Below, one piece after another: positions 52,255 through 61,154 of a DNA stretch of 64,000 bases. Under the pieces are notes generated by a model. It was not told the origin of the DNA and made no database searches. It worked only from the letters and a program-made list of their open reading frames with translations. Source of the DNA: Thiobacillus sp. SCUT-2 (GTDB lineage Bacteria; Pseudomonadota; Gammaproteobacteria; Burkholderiales; Thiobacillaceae); NCBI RefSeq assembly GCF_035621355.1, contig NZ_CP141769.1, positions 186,001-250,000 of the forward strand, written 5' to 3'. The position numbers and the translations under genes are program-made. The first letter of the stretch is position 1. Every line of letters starts with the position of its first letter.

Positions 52255-53238
52255 CTATTCCGTTATTTTGCCGTCTGCCAGTTCGATCACCCGGTCCGCC
52301 ATCTCCATGACCCGCCTGTCGTGGGTCGAGAAGATGAACGTCGTGCCTTCCTCGCGATTCAGGTCCTTCATGAGCTGAAGGATGCTTTCCCCGGTCCTGT
52401 GATCGAGGTTGGCGGTCGGCTCGTCTGCCAGCACGATTCCCGGATGGGTCGCGAGCGCGCGTGCGATGGCGACGCGCTGGCGCTGGCCGCCGCTCAGCTC
52501 GTTGGGGCGGTGGTGCGCGAAGCGCTCCAGGCCCACGACCTTGAGGTAATGCGCGACCCGCTCCTGCCGCGTGTTCTTGTCGACGCCGCGCTGTTGCTGC
52601 AGCGGGAACTCGACGTTCTCCCAGGCCGACAGAACCGGCAACAGATTGAAGGTCTGGAAGACGAATCCGAGCGTGTTCAGTCTGAGATCCGCCAGTTCGT
52701 CCGCGGTCCTGCCGCTGACGTCCTGTCCCTTGATGCGGATCGTTCCGGTGCTGGGGGTGTCGATGCAGCCGATCAGGTTGAGAAGCGTGGACTTGCCGCT
52801 GCCGGACGGCCCGGCGAGGGCCATGAACTCGCCGCGTGACACCGTCAGGGACACGTCCTGCAAGGCCACGACCGTCTGCTTGCCCAGCACGTATTCCTTG
52901 CCGGCCCGGCAAACTTCCACGACCGCCTCGCCGGGTTCGCGGGCAGGTCCTTCTTCGGCCAGGAACTCCAGCTGGAACGGGGGGATGAGAATCCTGTCGC
53001 GGTGCTGCAATGGCTCGCGCTGGACCTTGACGGCGTTCAGCTGCACACCGCTCTTGCCCCCGGCGTCCTCCACGTAATAGACGCCGTCGACGCGGACGAT
53101 CCTCGCGTGCCGCCGGCTGACCCCCTTGTCGACCAGCTGGATCTCGCACTCCGACGAGCGGCCGATCTCCAGGCTGGCCTTGTAGAGCGGGATCTCGCGC
53201 AGAATCTGCTGTCCCTGGCGTATCAGGATGCTGGCCAT
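52255..53238 (-). CDS. FHA-domain ABC transporter ATPase (LolD/MacB-like)
   Basis: A 327-residue protein from ATG 53238. Residues 1-95 form an FHA domain: LEIGRSSECEIQLVDKGVSR and RHARIV with conserved Gly-Arg, Ser-Arg-x-His, and a later Asn (QLNAV). Residues 105-327 are a LolD/MacB-type ATPase: Walker A GPSGSGKST, signature LSGGQRQRVAIARALA, Walker B VLADEPTANLD, H-loop STHD. FHA domains bind phosphothreonine, suggesting control by a Ser/Thr kinase or self-assembly. No kinase is visible in the window. Confidence 0.93.
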   Translation of the reverse strand: MASILIRQGQQILREIPLYKASLEIGRSSECEIQLVDKGVSRRHARIVRVDGVYYVEDAGGKSGVQLNAVKVQREPLQHRDRILIPPFQLEFLAEEGPAREPGEAVVEVCRAGKEYVLGKQTVVALQDVSLTVSRGEFMALAGPSGSGKSTLLNLIGCIDTPSTGTIRIKGQDVSGRTADELADLRLNTLGFVFQTFNLLPVLSAWENVEFPLQQQRGVDKNTRQERVAHYLKVVGLERFAHHRPNELSGGQRQRVAIARALATHPGIVLADEPTANLDHRTGESILQLMKDLNREEGTTFIFSTHDRRVMEMADRVIELADGKITE

Positions 53239-53386
53239 CGCCCTGCCCTTTTGTCATCGCGGCAGAGAGCAAGCGCGCATCCGACGTACGCCTTGCCCTG
53301 CCAGCTGGCACCAACACGAACCCGTTTTAATCGTCGCAATATAATAGCCGATAATGTTTTTTCCCCGCTCGGAGCCGACCGCCGCC

Positions 53387-54211
53387 ATGAAGACGCTGCT
53401 TGCCGACAGGCTACGTTTCTCCGTATCTCGCTTGTTTCGAAGCAGGGGGCGCGCGCTGTGGGCATCGGCGCTGGTGTCCGTGCTGCTTGTCGTCCTCGCT
53501 GTTCCGGCTCGTGCAGAGGAGACGGGCGGGGGGAACGCGCTCGCGCGCGAGATGCTGTTGCGCGCCGACCGCATCCGCTTTCCGGATCAGGGATTCCGTG
53601 TCGACGTCACGATCACGACGACCCAGCCCGGCAGCGAGCCCGAGGTGCGCGCCTACCGGATCCTTTCGAAGGGCAACACGCGGACCCTGGTGCAGACGAC
53701 CGCGCCTGCGATCGACCGCGACCAGATCCTGCTGATGCGCGACCGTGATCTCTGGGCCTTCCTCCCGAACCTGTCCCAGCCCATCAGGCTTCCGCTCGCG
53801 CAGCGGCTGACCGGGCAGGTGGCGAACGGCGATCTCGCGCGCGCCAATTTTTCCGGCGACTACGAGCCGACGTTGCTGCGCAGGGAAACGATCGACGGCG
53901 AGACGTACCAGGTGCTGCAGCTTGACGCCGTGGACAAGTGGGTGACCTACCGGCGCGTGATCTACTGGGTCAACGCAAGCAGCTTCAGGCCGTTCAGGGC
54001 CGAGTACTACGCCCTTTCCGGGCGCTTGCTCAAGACCGCGCGCTACCAAGATTTCAAAAGTCTGGGTGGAGCGATTCGCCCGACGCGCCTGGTGATCGAC
54101 GATGCGCTGCGGCAGGGCAACCGTTCCATCCTCGAATACAGCAACATGGTCGAGCGCGACCTGCCCGACAAGGTGTTCACCAAGGACTACCTGAAGAAGC
54201 TGGTTCCTTGA
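53387..54211 (+). CDS. LolA-like outer-membrane lipoprotein-sorting protein
   Basis: About 274 residues from ATG 53387 (53354 is an alternative ATG). A long signal/anchor runs to about 42 (AVPARA). The mature domain has LAREMLLRADRIRFPDQGF, VRAYRILSKGNTRTLVQ, MRDRDLWAFLPNLSQPIRLP, and YWVNASSFRPFRAEYYALSG. It fits the LolA-like 'outer membrane lipoprotein-sorting' family. It lies on the opposite strand between the FHA-ATPase and permease genes, so it is expressed separately. It is the likely periplasmic carrier of this export set. Confidence 0.82.
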   Translation: MKTLLADRLRFSVSRLFRSRGRALWASALVSVLLVVLAVPARAEETGGGNALAREMLLRADRIRFPDQGFRVDVTITTTQPGSEPEVRAYRILSKGNTRTLVQTTAPAIDRDQILLMRDRDLWAFLPNLSQPIRLPLAQRLTGQVANGDLARANFSGDYEPTLLRRETIDGETYQVLQLDAVDKWVTYRRVIYWVNASSFRPFRAEYYALSGRLLKTARYQDFKSLGGAIRPTRLVIDDALRQGNRSILEYSNMVERDLPDKVFTKDYLKKLVP

Positions 54212-54242
54212 GCGCCGCCCGGCACCGCGCCGCCGCCGGCAC

Positions 54243-55454
54243 TTACACGTTGTGGCGCAGCGCGTCCACGACGCCAAGCCGTGAGGCGCGGCGCCCGGGC
54301 AGGACGGCGGCGAACACGGCGGCAAGCATGCCGATCGCTGCCGCCGTGAGCAGCACGGCCGGCACCACCCGGATGCTTGCGATGTAGCCGATGTTCGAGC
54401 CGGGCGGCGGCGGCATGGGAAGGCCGATGGCCGAAATGATGCCGGCGAGCGCGACCCCGATGCCGACGCCGAGCGCGCCGCCCCCGCACCCGAGCAGGAC
54501 GTTTTCCAGCATGATCAGCTTGAAAAGCTGAACGCGCCGCAGGCCGACCGCGAGGAGCGTCCCGAACTCGCCGGTGCGCTCGAAGAGCGTCATGTTGATG
54601 GTGCTGGCGACGCTCAGCACGAGCATCAGCAGGATGATGAACTGCAGGGCCCCGAACTGCCGCTTGTAGAGCGCGACGGTCTTGCCGTAAAAATCGGCGA
54701 GCTGGTACCAGGTCTTGACCTCGTAGCCCTGCCGCTCGAGCTGGTGGCGGAGGGCGCCGGCCACCTCGTCGGTGGCGGCGGTGTCGTCGAGCTGCACGAC
54801 CAGGCTGTGGACGGCTGGCGTCGCCAGCAACTCCTGCGCCGCCGCCAGGGGAATCCGCACGGCCCGGTCGTCGTAATCCCTGGAAAAGGTGCGGAACACG
54901 CCGACAACCTGGACTTCGACCGTGTTGAGCGCGCCGTCGGGCGTCGTGACCATCAGGGTCAGGTAACTGCCCGGCTTCAGTTGCAGCGCCGCTGCGACGC
55001 CTTCGCCGATCGCCGCGCCATAGGCGTCGCCGTCCTGCAGCATGCGCCCGGCGACCAGCGTCGTGGCAGTGCCGAGGCGCGCCTCCTTGCCCGGCTCGAT
55101 CCCCTCGCCAAGAATCGGCAGGTCGGCCTGGCCGTTGTTGGCGAGGCCGGAGAAATTGAGCCGCGCCATGACCTCGCGGACATGGCCGGCCTGTCGCAGC
55201 GTCGCGATCACGTTGCGTGGCTCGCCGATGAAATAACGGGACGGATCCCGCTGACCGTGTTCGAGGTAGCCGCGGCGAACGATCTGCAGATGGCCGAGGC
55301 GCGAGTGAATCGTCGACTCGCGCAACTGGACGAAGGTGTCCTCGATGAATCCGCCGCTGATGATGATGGCGGTGACGCCAGTGACGATCGCCGCCAGCGT
55401 CAGGGCGGTCCGTCCGCGGTTGCGGAAGATGTTGCGGAAGGCGAGCTTGAACAT
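54243..55454 (-). CDS. FtsX/MacB-like ABC permease (second)
   Basis: A 403-residue protein from ATG 55454. It has an N-terminal membrane span (RTALTLAAIVTGVTAIIIS), a periplasmic MacB_PCD-type domain of about 220 residues, and three C-terminal spans with FGALQFIILLMLVLSVASTI and RTGEFGTLLAVGLRR. It follows the first permease gene by 13 bases. LolC/LolE-like topology fits a heterodimer with the FHA-ATPase. Confidence 0.9.
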   Translation of the reverse strand: MFKLAFRNIFRNRGRTALTLAAIVTGVTAIIISGGFIEDTFVQLRESTIHSRLGHLQIVRRGYLEHGQRDPSRYFIGEPRNVIATLRQAGHVREVMARLNFSGLANNGQADLPILGEGIEPGKEARLGTATTLVAGRMLQDGDAYGAAIGEGVAAALQLKPGSYLTLMVTTPDGALNTVEVQVVGVFRTFSRDYDDRAVRIPLAAAQELLATPAVHSLVVQLDDTAATDEVAGALRHQLERQGYEVKTWYQLADFYGKTVALYKRQFGALQFIILLMLVLSVASTINMTLFERTGEFGTLLAVGLRRVQLFKLIMLENVLLGCGGGALGVGIGVALAGIISAIGLPMPPPPGSNIGYIASIRVVPAVLLTAAAIGMLAAVFAAVLPGRRASRLGVVDALRHNV

Positions 55455-55467
55455 GGTGGACGGGGGG

Positions 55468-56727
55468 TCAGATGTTGTGTCGCAGCGCGTTGACGATCTC
55501 CTGGCGCGACGCCTTCCAGGCCGGGTAGAGCCCCGCGAGCAGCGTGGTCAGGAACGCGATCGAGAAGGCGCTCGCCAGGAGGCCGGCCGTGACCCGGATG
55601 GCCCCGGTATAGCCCTCCTCCATGCCGGGAGGCGGCGGCATCGGAATGCCGACCGCCGAGATCAGGCTGGCCAGCGCATAGCCGATCGCGATACCGACGA
55701 GCCCGCCGGCGACGCCGAGCAGGAAGCCCTCCGCGGCGAACATCTGCAGGACCTTCCGGCGTTTGAGTCCGATCGCCAGCAAGGTGCCTACCTCGCCGGT
55801 CCGTTCCATCACGCTCATGATGAGCATGTTGGAGATGCTGAGCACGATGATCAACCCGATGATGAGGCGCAGGACGTTGATCTGCTGGGTGAAGAGCGCG
55901 ACCGTCTTGTTGTAGAAATCGGCGTGCGCATACCACGGGACGAATTCAAGGCGGCTCCGGCTCTCCGGGAAGCGCGCCCGGAATTGCGCGAGAAAGTGAT
56001 CGGTCTGCCCGGTTTCGCGGAGCAGGACCAGCCACGCATGCGCGCCGCGCACGCGCAGCAGGGACTGCGCTTGCTCGAGCGGCAGGCGCAGGGCCGCGTT
56101 GTCATAGGCTTGATTGGTGCTCGTGAAGATGCCGGCGACCCGGGCCTCGATCGCATTCATCCCGCCGCCCTTGGCCGAGGTGAGCAAGGCCACCTTGTCG
56201 CCGGGCCGGACGCCGAGATTGCGCGCGAGGCCGTGGCCGAGTATCACCTCGGCGGCATTCGGGCCGGAGAGATCATGTCCCTGCATGATTCGCAGCCCCT
56301 TGCTGAGTTCGGCTTCCCTGGCGGGGATGACGCCCTCCGCGAGAAAGCCGACGGTGGTCTCGCCGTGGCTGATGAGTCCGCTCACCTTGAGGCGCGGCGC
56401 GACCAGCTTCACCCCGGGCGTGGATTCCAGTTCCTTCAAGACCGGCGAATTTTCCGGCAGCAGGTAGGCAAGCGGATCAGCCACGCCTCTGCTGAAGTAG
56501 CCGGGGCGCACGACCTGGATGTGCCCCGACTGGAACTGGATGGTACCTTCCCGCATTGCCCAGAATATCCACTGGATGAATCCTTCGGCGAGTACCATGG
56601 CGATGACGCCGACCGCGATGATGACCAGCGCAGTGAGCGCGCGTCGCCGGTTCCGCAGCAGGTTGCGCTGGGCGACTCGGAAATTGGCAGCCAGGTCGGA
56701 TAGGTGTTCCACGAGGGATTCTTGCAT
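55468..56727 (-). CDS. FtsX/MacB-like ABC permease (first)
   Basis: A 419-residue protein from ATG 56727. Topology: one N-terminal span (RALTALVIIAVGVIAMVLAE), a large periplasmic domain, and three C-terminal spans with LRLIIGLIIVLSISNMLI and ERTGEVGTLLAIGLKRRKV. It is similar to the second permease, which suggests ancient duplication. It heads a minus-strand unit that also includes the second permease; the FHA-ATPase and barrel genes lie about 1 kb further on, after an oppositely oriented gene. Confidence 0.9.
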   Translation of the reverse strand: MQESLVEHLSDLAANFRVAQRNLLRNRRRALTALVIIAVGVIAMVLAEGFIQWIFWAMREGTIQFQSGHIQVVRPGYFSRGVADPLAYLLPENSPVLKELESTPGVKLVAPRLKVSGLISHGETTVGFLAEGVIPAREAELSKGLRIMQGHDLSGPNAAEVILGHGLARNLGVRPGDKVALLTSAKGGGMNAIEARVAGIFTSTNQAYDNAALRLPLEQAQSLLRVRGAHAWLVLLRETGQTDHFLAQFRARFPESRSRLEFVPWYAHADFYNKTVALFTQQINVLRLIIGLIIVLSISNMLIMSVMERTGEVGTLLAIGLKRRKVLQMFAAEGFLLGVAGGLVGIAIGYALASLISAVGIPMPPPPGMEEGYTGAIRVTAGLLASAFSIAFLTTLLAGLYPAWKASRQEIVNALRHNI

Positions 56728-56888
56728 GTCGGTATGCCCGTGCGGTCAACCAATTTAGTATATTTCGCGGACATGGGGAAACGGTGCCCGGGCGCTCCGG
56801 GGGGACGGCTATCGCGTCCGGGGCGACGGGCCAAGGGGCGAGCAGCCATGAAGGGGAGCAAATCCGCAATGGTGAAGGCGTGACCGGG

Positions 56889-58118
56889 ATGACTCCCGCG
56901 AGGCGTCGCATTCTGTTCATCGCCGAGGCGGTCACCTTGGCGCATGTCGCACGCCCTCTTTCCCTGGCGCGGACGCTCGATCTTTCGCGCTATGAGGTGG
57001 TCTTCGCGTGCGACGGGCGTTTCGACAGGCTGCTCGATATGCCGGGCTTCACCCGCCTTCCGCTCGAGTCCATATCAAGCAGCCAGTTTCTCGAGGCCTT
57101 GGCACGCGGAAGCCGGCTTTACAGCAGGGCGACCCTCGATGCCTATGTCCAGTCCGACCTCGAACTGATCCGGACCTGCCGTCCGGACGTCATCGTCGGC
57201 GACTTCCGCTTGTCGCTCTCCGTGAGCGCGCGGCTCGCCGGCACGCCCTATGTCACCGTCAGCAATGCCTATTGGAGCCCCTACGCGTGGCCGCGCTTTA
57301 CCGTCCCCGAACTGCCGATGCTCAGGGTCACCGGCGAGCGGCTCGGACAGCGTCTCTTCGACGTGGTGCGCCCCTGGGCCTTTCGCTACCACGCGCTCCC
57401 GCTGAACCAGCTGCGCAGGCAATACGGGCTGCCGGCCCTTGGGCTCGATTTGCGGCGGGTGTATACGGATGCGGACTACACGCTGTACGCGGATATTCCG
57501 CAACTGGTTCCGACTTTTGGCCTGCCCGAGACGCATGCCTATGTGGGCCCCACCCTGTGGTCGCCGGCCGGCGCCTTGCCCGCGTGGTGGGATACGTTGC
57601 CCGACGACAAACCGGTCGTCTACGTCACCCTCGGCAGTTCCGGCCACGCCGGCATGTTGCGGACAGTGCTCAAGGAACTGGCCGGCCTGCCTGTGACCGT
57701 CGTCGCGGCGAGTGCCGGCAAGGAGGTGCCGGTGGGCATCCCGGCAAATGCCCACGTCGCGGATTTCCTGCCGGGGGAGGAAGCTGCCCGGCGGGCTGCG
57801 ATGGTGATTTCGAACGGGGGAAGCCAAACCAGCTATCAGGCGCTTGCGCAGGGCAAGCCGGTGATCGGCATCCCGTCGAACCTGGATCAATACCTGAACA
57901 TGCACTACGTCGAGGCGACAGGTGCCGGACGCATGATTCGCACGGGATCCGTCGCCGGCTCGATTGCCGATGCGGTTCGAGACATGCTGGGGAATGCGCG
58001 CTATGCGGCAGAGGCGGACCGGCTGCGGCAGGCCATCGCGGATTATCCTTCCCGCCCCGCCTTCGAGGCCGTGCTTGCACGAGCCGCCGGCGCAGCGGAA
58101 GGATCAGGTGGAGCGTGA
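56889..58118 (+). CDS. Glycosyltransferase, GT1/UGT-like
   Basis: About 409 residues from ATG 56889 (a GTG at 56880 is possible). It has a GT-B fold: N-terminal RRRILFIAEAVTLAHVARPL, linker PVVYVTLGSSGHAGMLRTVL, and the C-terminal donor site AAMVISNGGSQTSYQALAQGKPV followed by IPSNLDQYLN. It is probably a cytosolic glycosyltransferase acting on a lipid or polysaccharide acceptor. It begins a plus-strand run with a hexapeptide acyltransferase and a methyltransferase. Confidence 0.85.
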   Translation: MTPARRRILFIAEAVTLAHVARPLSLARTLDLSRYEVVFACDGRFDRLLDMPGFTRLPLESISSSQFLEALARGSRLYSRATLDAYVQSDLELIRTCRPDVIVGDFRLSLSVSARLAGTPYVTVSNAYWSPYAWPRFTVPELPMLRVTGERLGQRLFDVVRPWAFRYHALPLNQLRRQYGLPALGLDLRRVYTDADYTLYADIPQLVPTFGLPETHAYVGPTLWSPAGALPAWWDTLPDDKPVVYVTLGSSGHAGMLRTVLKELAGLPVTVVAASAGKEVPVGIPANAHVADFLPGEEAARRAAMVISNGGSQTSYQALAQGKPVIGIPSNLDQYLNMHYVEATGAGRMIRTGSVAGSIADAVRDMLGNARYAAEADRLRQAIADYPSRPAFEAVLARAAGAAEGSGGA

Positions 58119-58226
58119 GGCACGCGGCGCAGCGCGGGATGCAGAATGACCGTACGGAGCCGTCCACGCCCCACGCCAGGGCGCGGCGGCGAGCCATGCG
58201 GGTGTTGTCGTCAATCGGGGTAAGCG

Positions 58227-58901
58227 ATGCGTAAGATCGGTATCGGAGAAATCGTGCTTTTCCTCGTGCTGCTCGGCGGCGTGCTCGGCGTGACATTTTT
58301 CACGACACGATTCCTGCTCGGCACCCTTCCGCTTGGCGACTTCCGCGGTGTCATCCTTGTCGTTGCAGGCGTGCTCATCTTCTATGTCTTCGCGTTCGTC
58401 GTCTATCGGCTGTTCATGTTCGTCATGCCGCTTCGCGAGGGAGAAATTGCCGAAAAATCGCGCGAGGAGTTCGGTTACCACGTCTATGTGCTGTTCTACC
58501 TGCTCCTGTTCTATCCGTTGATGCGCAGCGGCGTTGTTCCGATTCCCGTGATGCGCCTCGTCTACTTGGCGCTGGGCGCACGCCTGGGGGCGAACACCTT
58601 CAGCGCCGGAATCATCCTCGACCCCCCGTTCATCGAAATCGGGGCCAATTCGGCGGTGGGGCAATATGCCTTGCTGGTGCCGCACGTGATCGAGGGCCGG
58701 CGCTTGGCCCACTACAGGATCGTCATCGGCAATAACGTTACGGTGGGCGCCCATGCGGTGGTACTTTCCGGCGTGACCATCGGGGACGATGCCATCGTCG
58801 CCACGGGTGCGGTGGTTCCGAAGGGAACCCGGATTGGAGCCGGCGAGGTTTGGGGGGGGGTTCCGGCCCGCCTGATTCGTGGCGGACAGGAAGTCGAATG
58901 A
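58227..58901 (+). CDS. Membrane-anchored hexapeptide-repeat acyltransferase
   Basis: A 224-residue protein from ATG 58227. Two N-terminal spans (residues 7-30 and 40-65) are followed by a left-handed beta-helix of hexapeptide repeats: IGNNVTVGAHAVVLSGV and IGDDAIVATGAVVPKG, ending VWGGVPARLIRGG. It resembles sugar O-acetyltransferases of polysaccharide loci, but the membrane N-terminus is unusual. It lies between the glycosyltransferase and methyltransferase genes. Confidence 0.85.
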   Translation: MRKIGIGEIVLFLVLLGGVLGVTFFTTRFLLGTLPLGDFRGVILVVAGVLIFYVFAFVVYRLFMFVMPLREGEIAEKSREEFGYHVYVLFYLLLFYPLMRSGVVPIPVMRLVYLALGARLGANTFSAGIILDPPFIEIGANSAVGQYALLVPHVIEGRRLAHYRIVIGNNVTVGAHAVVLSGVTIGDDAIVATGAVVPKGTRIGAGEVWGGVPARLIRGGQEVE

Positions 58902-58961
58902 ACGCGCAACGACGCGGCGGGCGGGATGCGGCCGCCGGAAACGTGAGTTGGGAGAGGCCTG

Positions 58962-59849
58962 ATGGCAAGCTGCGATGTGTGTAACGTGTGCGATTCGCCC
59001 GGAACGTTTGCCGGCGCAAGTGACGTGGCGCCGGTGGCATGCAACGTCCGGGCCTTCGCGAACGACACGTTCACGTTCTGGCGCTGCCCGAACTGCCGGT
59101 CATTGCACTGTCGCGAAGATGCGGACCTCGAACGTTACTATCGGGCATATCCCGTCAAGAGCCACGTTCTCGATTTCTGGGCGCGGGCGGCCTACCGCAA
59201 CCTGCTGCGGCGTCTCGCCCGTGCGGGGCTTGCCGGCGGCATGTCGATTCTCGATTATGGCTGCGGCCCCGGCTTGCTGGTTCGTTTTCTCGGGGAGCAG
59301 GGGTTCTCGTCCGTCACCGGCTACGATGCCCATGTCGCCGAGTTTGCCGATCGGGCCGCGCTCGACGGGACGTACGATTGCGTAATTGCCCAGGACGTCA
59401 TCGAACATGCGGACGATACCAGGGGATTCCTGCTCGATCTGCTCAAGGTGTTGAAGCCGGGCGGGATGCTCGCGATCGGAACGCCGAACGCGGCGGGAAT
59501 CGATCTCGCCCGCCCGGAAACGTTCTCGCTTTCGCTCCACCCTCCGTATCACCGGCATCTGCTGTCCGAACAGGCCTTGCTCGACCTGGCGAGCAGCGTG
59601 GGACTCGAGCCGCTGGCGCGCTATCGCCGGTTCTATTACGACACGCTGTGGCCCACCGTGAACTATCGGTTCCTGCGGGCTTACGTCCGGCGCGCCGGCA
59701 ACGTTCTCGATGCCGCATTCGAGCCGCCTCGGGTCGGCTTGGTGCTCACTTCGCCCCTTCTCTGGGCCCACGCGCTGCTCGGGTATTTCTATCCGCCGCG
59801 CTCCGAGATGATGGTGGTCTTTCGTCGTCGGCCCCCGGAATCCGCTTGA
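58962..59849 (+). CDS. Zinc-ribbon class I methyltransferase
   Basis: A 295-residue protein from ATG 58962 with GGAGAGG upstream. Residues 4-51 contain paired Cys (CNVC near 7, CPNC near 42), a zinc-ribbon as in glycan C-methyltransferases. Motif I ILDYGCGPGLLVRFLGEQGF is near residue 95, and VIAQDVIEHADDT follows. It probably methylates a sugar or lipid in surface glycan synthesis (inference). A bidirectional terminator follows before the oppositely oriented pepA. Confidence 0.85.
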   Translation: MASCDVCNVCDSPGTFAGASDVAPVACNVRAFANDTFTFWRCPNCRSLHCREDADLERYYRAYPVKSHVLDFWARAAYRNLLRRLARAGLAGGMSILDYGCGPGLLVRFLGEQGFSSVTGYDAHVAEFADRAALDGTYDCVIAQDVIEHADDTRGFLLDLLKVLKPGGMLAIGTPNAAGIDLARPETFSLSLHPPYHRHLLSEQALLDLASSVGLEPLARYRRFYYDTLWPTVNYRFLRAYVRRAGNVLDAAFEPPRVGLVLTSPLLWAHALLGYFYPPRSEMMVVFRRRPPESA

Positions 59850-59961
59850 ATGGAATCGGCGGCCCCGTGACCCAGGCGAGTCCGTTCGTGCTTTGTGCTT
59901 GACCTTGCCGAGGACTCGATTGCGTGTGACACACCGACTGGCGCATGAGGCCGGAAAAAGG

Positions 59962-59992
59962 AAAAAGCCGCGGATGAACCGCGGCTTTTTCT
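59962..59992. terminator. Bidirectional terminator, methyltransferase / pepA
   Basis: AAAAAGCCGCGG pairs with CCGCGGCTTTTT around ATGAA. The A-run and T-run let it serve both converging genes. Confidence 0.92.
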
Positions 59993-60029
59993 TTGGTCAG
60001 CCACCCTGCGATGGCTGGTGGGGCCAGGC

Positions 60030-60980
60030 TCAGGCGGAGCGGCGACGCGAGGCGCTGACGCCCAGAGCGGCCAGGCCCAGGCCGAGCAGCGCAAGGGAGC
60101 CCGGCTCGGGAACCGTAAACGACTGGTTCGCGTCGGCCTGGAAGATGAAGCTTGCACCATCGAAGGGAGCGCCGTTCACCGTGCCCAGCGTGCCCACGGT
60201 CGTGATGCCGCCGGCCGTGCAGGTGCTGGTGTCGGTGTTCATGCACTGCGACGGGTCGACCTGATTGAACGGGGCGACCTGCGAGGTGTTGAACAGAGAG
60301 AGGATCAGCATCTGCGCCACGTTGAGGTCGGGGAAGTAGTTGCCGTTCACCGAATCGACAACGAAGGTCAGGTCGCTCGCACCCGAGCCGGTGACGGATT
60401 GCTGACCGCTCCAGTTGTCGGCCTTGCCTGCGCCACCTTGGTCCAGCAGGACCGGCGTCGAGTTCGACACGCTGAAGTTGCTGCTGTCCGTGTGTGCCAG
60501 ATGGCCGCTCAGGATCGGCGCGCCATTGACAAAGCCGGCGCCGGTGAGGTTGTTGCCGATCGCGCTGGTTGCGTAGATGTTGAAGTAGTTGACCGGGTTG
60601 GTGGGGTCAAAGGTGAACGTCGCGGTCGTGCCGGCGACGGAGTTAACGCGCTCGCCGAAGCCCATGATGGCCGTGAAATAGTTGCCGCCCAGGCCGTTCA
60701 TGAACAGCGGGGTGGTGTCGGCCGCCTGCATGGTCCCCAGATTCGCCTGGTAGTACAGGGTGAAGGCGGTGGAACCGCTTCCCAGAACGTAGTTGTTGAC
60801 AGCCTGAGAGCCGTTCTGTGCGTATGCGGTGCCGGGCGCCCAGTCGATGATGCTGACACCGGCAATATCGCCAGAAGAACCAGCCGTGCCGGTCGGGTCG
60901 AACGTGAAGTCCAGCGCGTGGGCGCTGGCCGATGCGCCGAGGGCGGCCACAACAGCGAGTGAAATCAGATTGAGCTTCAT
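60030..60980 (-). CDS. pepA: PEP-CTERM protein, PepA-like (flocculation-associated family)
   Basis: A 316-residue protein from ATG 60980 with GGAGGCAAAA upstream. The signal peptide ends near SAHA (residue 22). The body (FTFDPTG, NNYVLGSGSTAFTLYYQANLG, FGERVN, NPVNYFNIY, GAPILSGHL, LFNTSQVAPFNQVDPSQC) agrees, from memory, with the flocculation-associated PEP-CTERM protein PepA family. The C-terminus has VPEPGSLALLGLGLAALG then basic residues, for exosortase processing. A sigma-54 promoter lies about 100 bases upstream. It is likely a surface/EPS matrix protein. Confidence 0.87.
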   Translation of the reverse strand: MKLNLISLAVVAALGASASAHALDFTFDPTGTAGSSGDIAGVSIIDWAPGTAYAQNGSQAVNNYVLGSGSTAFTLYYQANLGTMQAADTTPLFMNGLGGNYFTAIMGFGERVNSVAGTTATFTFDPTNPVNYFNIYATSAIGNNLTGAGFVNGAPILSGHLAHTDSSNFSVSNSTPVLLDQGGAGKADNWSGQQSVTGSGASDLTFVVDSVNGNYFPDLNVAQMLILSLFNTSQVAPFNQVDPSQCMNTDTSTCTAGGITTVGTLGTVNGAPFDGASFIFQADANQSFTVPEPGSLALLGLGLAALGVSASRRRSA

Positions 60981-61082
60981 TTTTGCCTCCATGCCTGACA
61001 TATGTGTTTAGTGCGAAGAAGGAATTTCACCCTCTACCGATTTTGTGTCGCCTCTGCGTCGGCGTCCTGCGCACAAAACAAA

Positions 61083-61097
61083 GCATGGGGCGTGCCA
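61083..61097 (-). promoter_or_regulatory. pepA: Sigma-54 (RpoN) promoter of pepA
   Basis: On the minus strand TGGCACGCCCCATGC gives the canonical GG-N10-GC spacing (-24 TGGCACG, -12 ATGC). It lies about 100 bases before the pepA ATG and nowhere else in this spacer. PepA-type genes are known to be controlled by RpoN with PrsK/PrsR, in line with prsT next door. Confidence 0.85.
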
Positions 61098-61154
61098 GTG
61101 AAAAAAAATTACGTCAAATCATATGGTTGTGTTTTTCATCCGGCGCCCGCAGTG

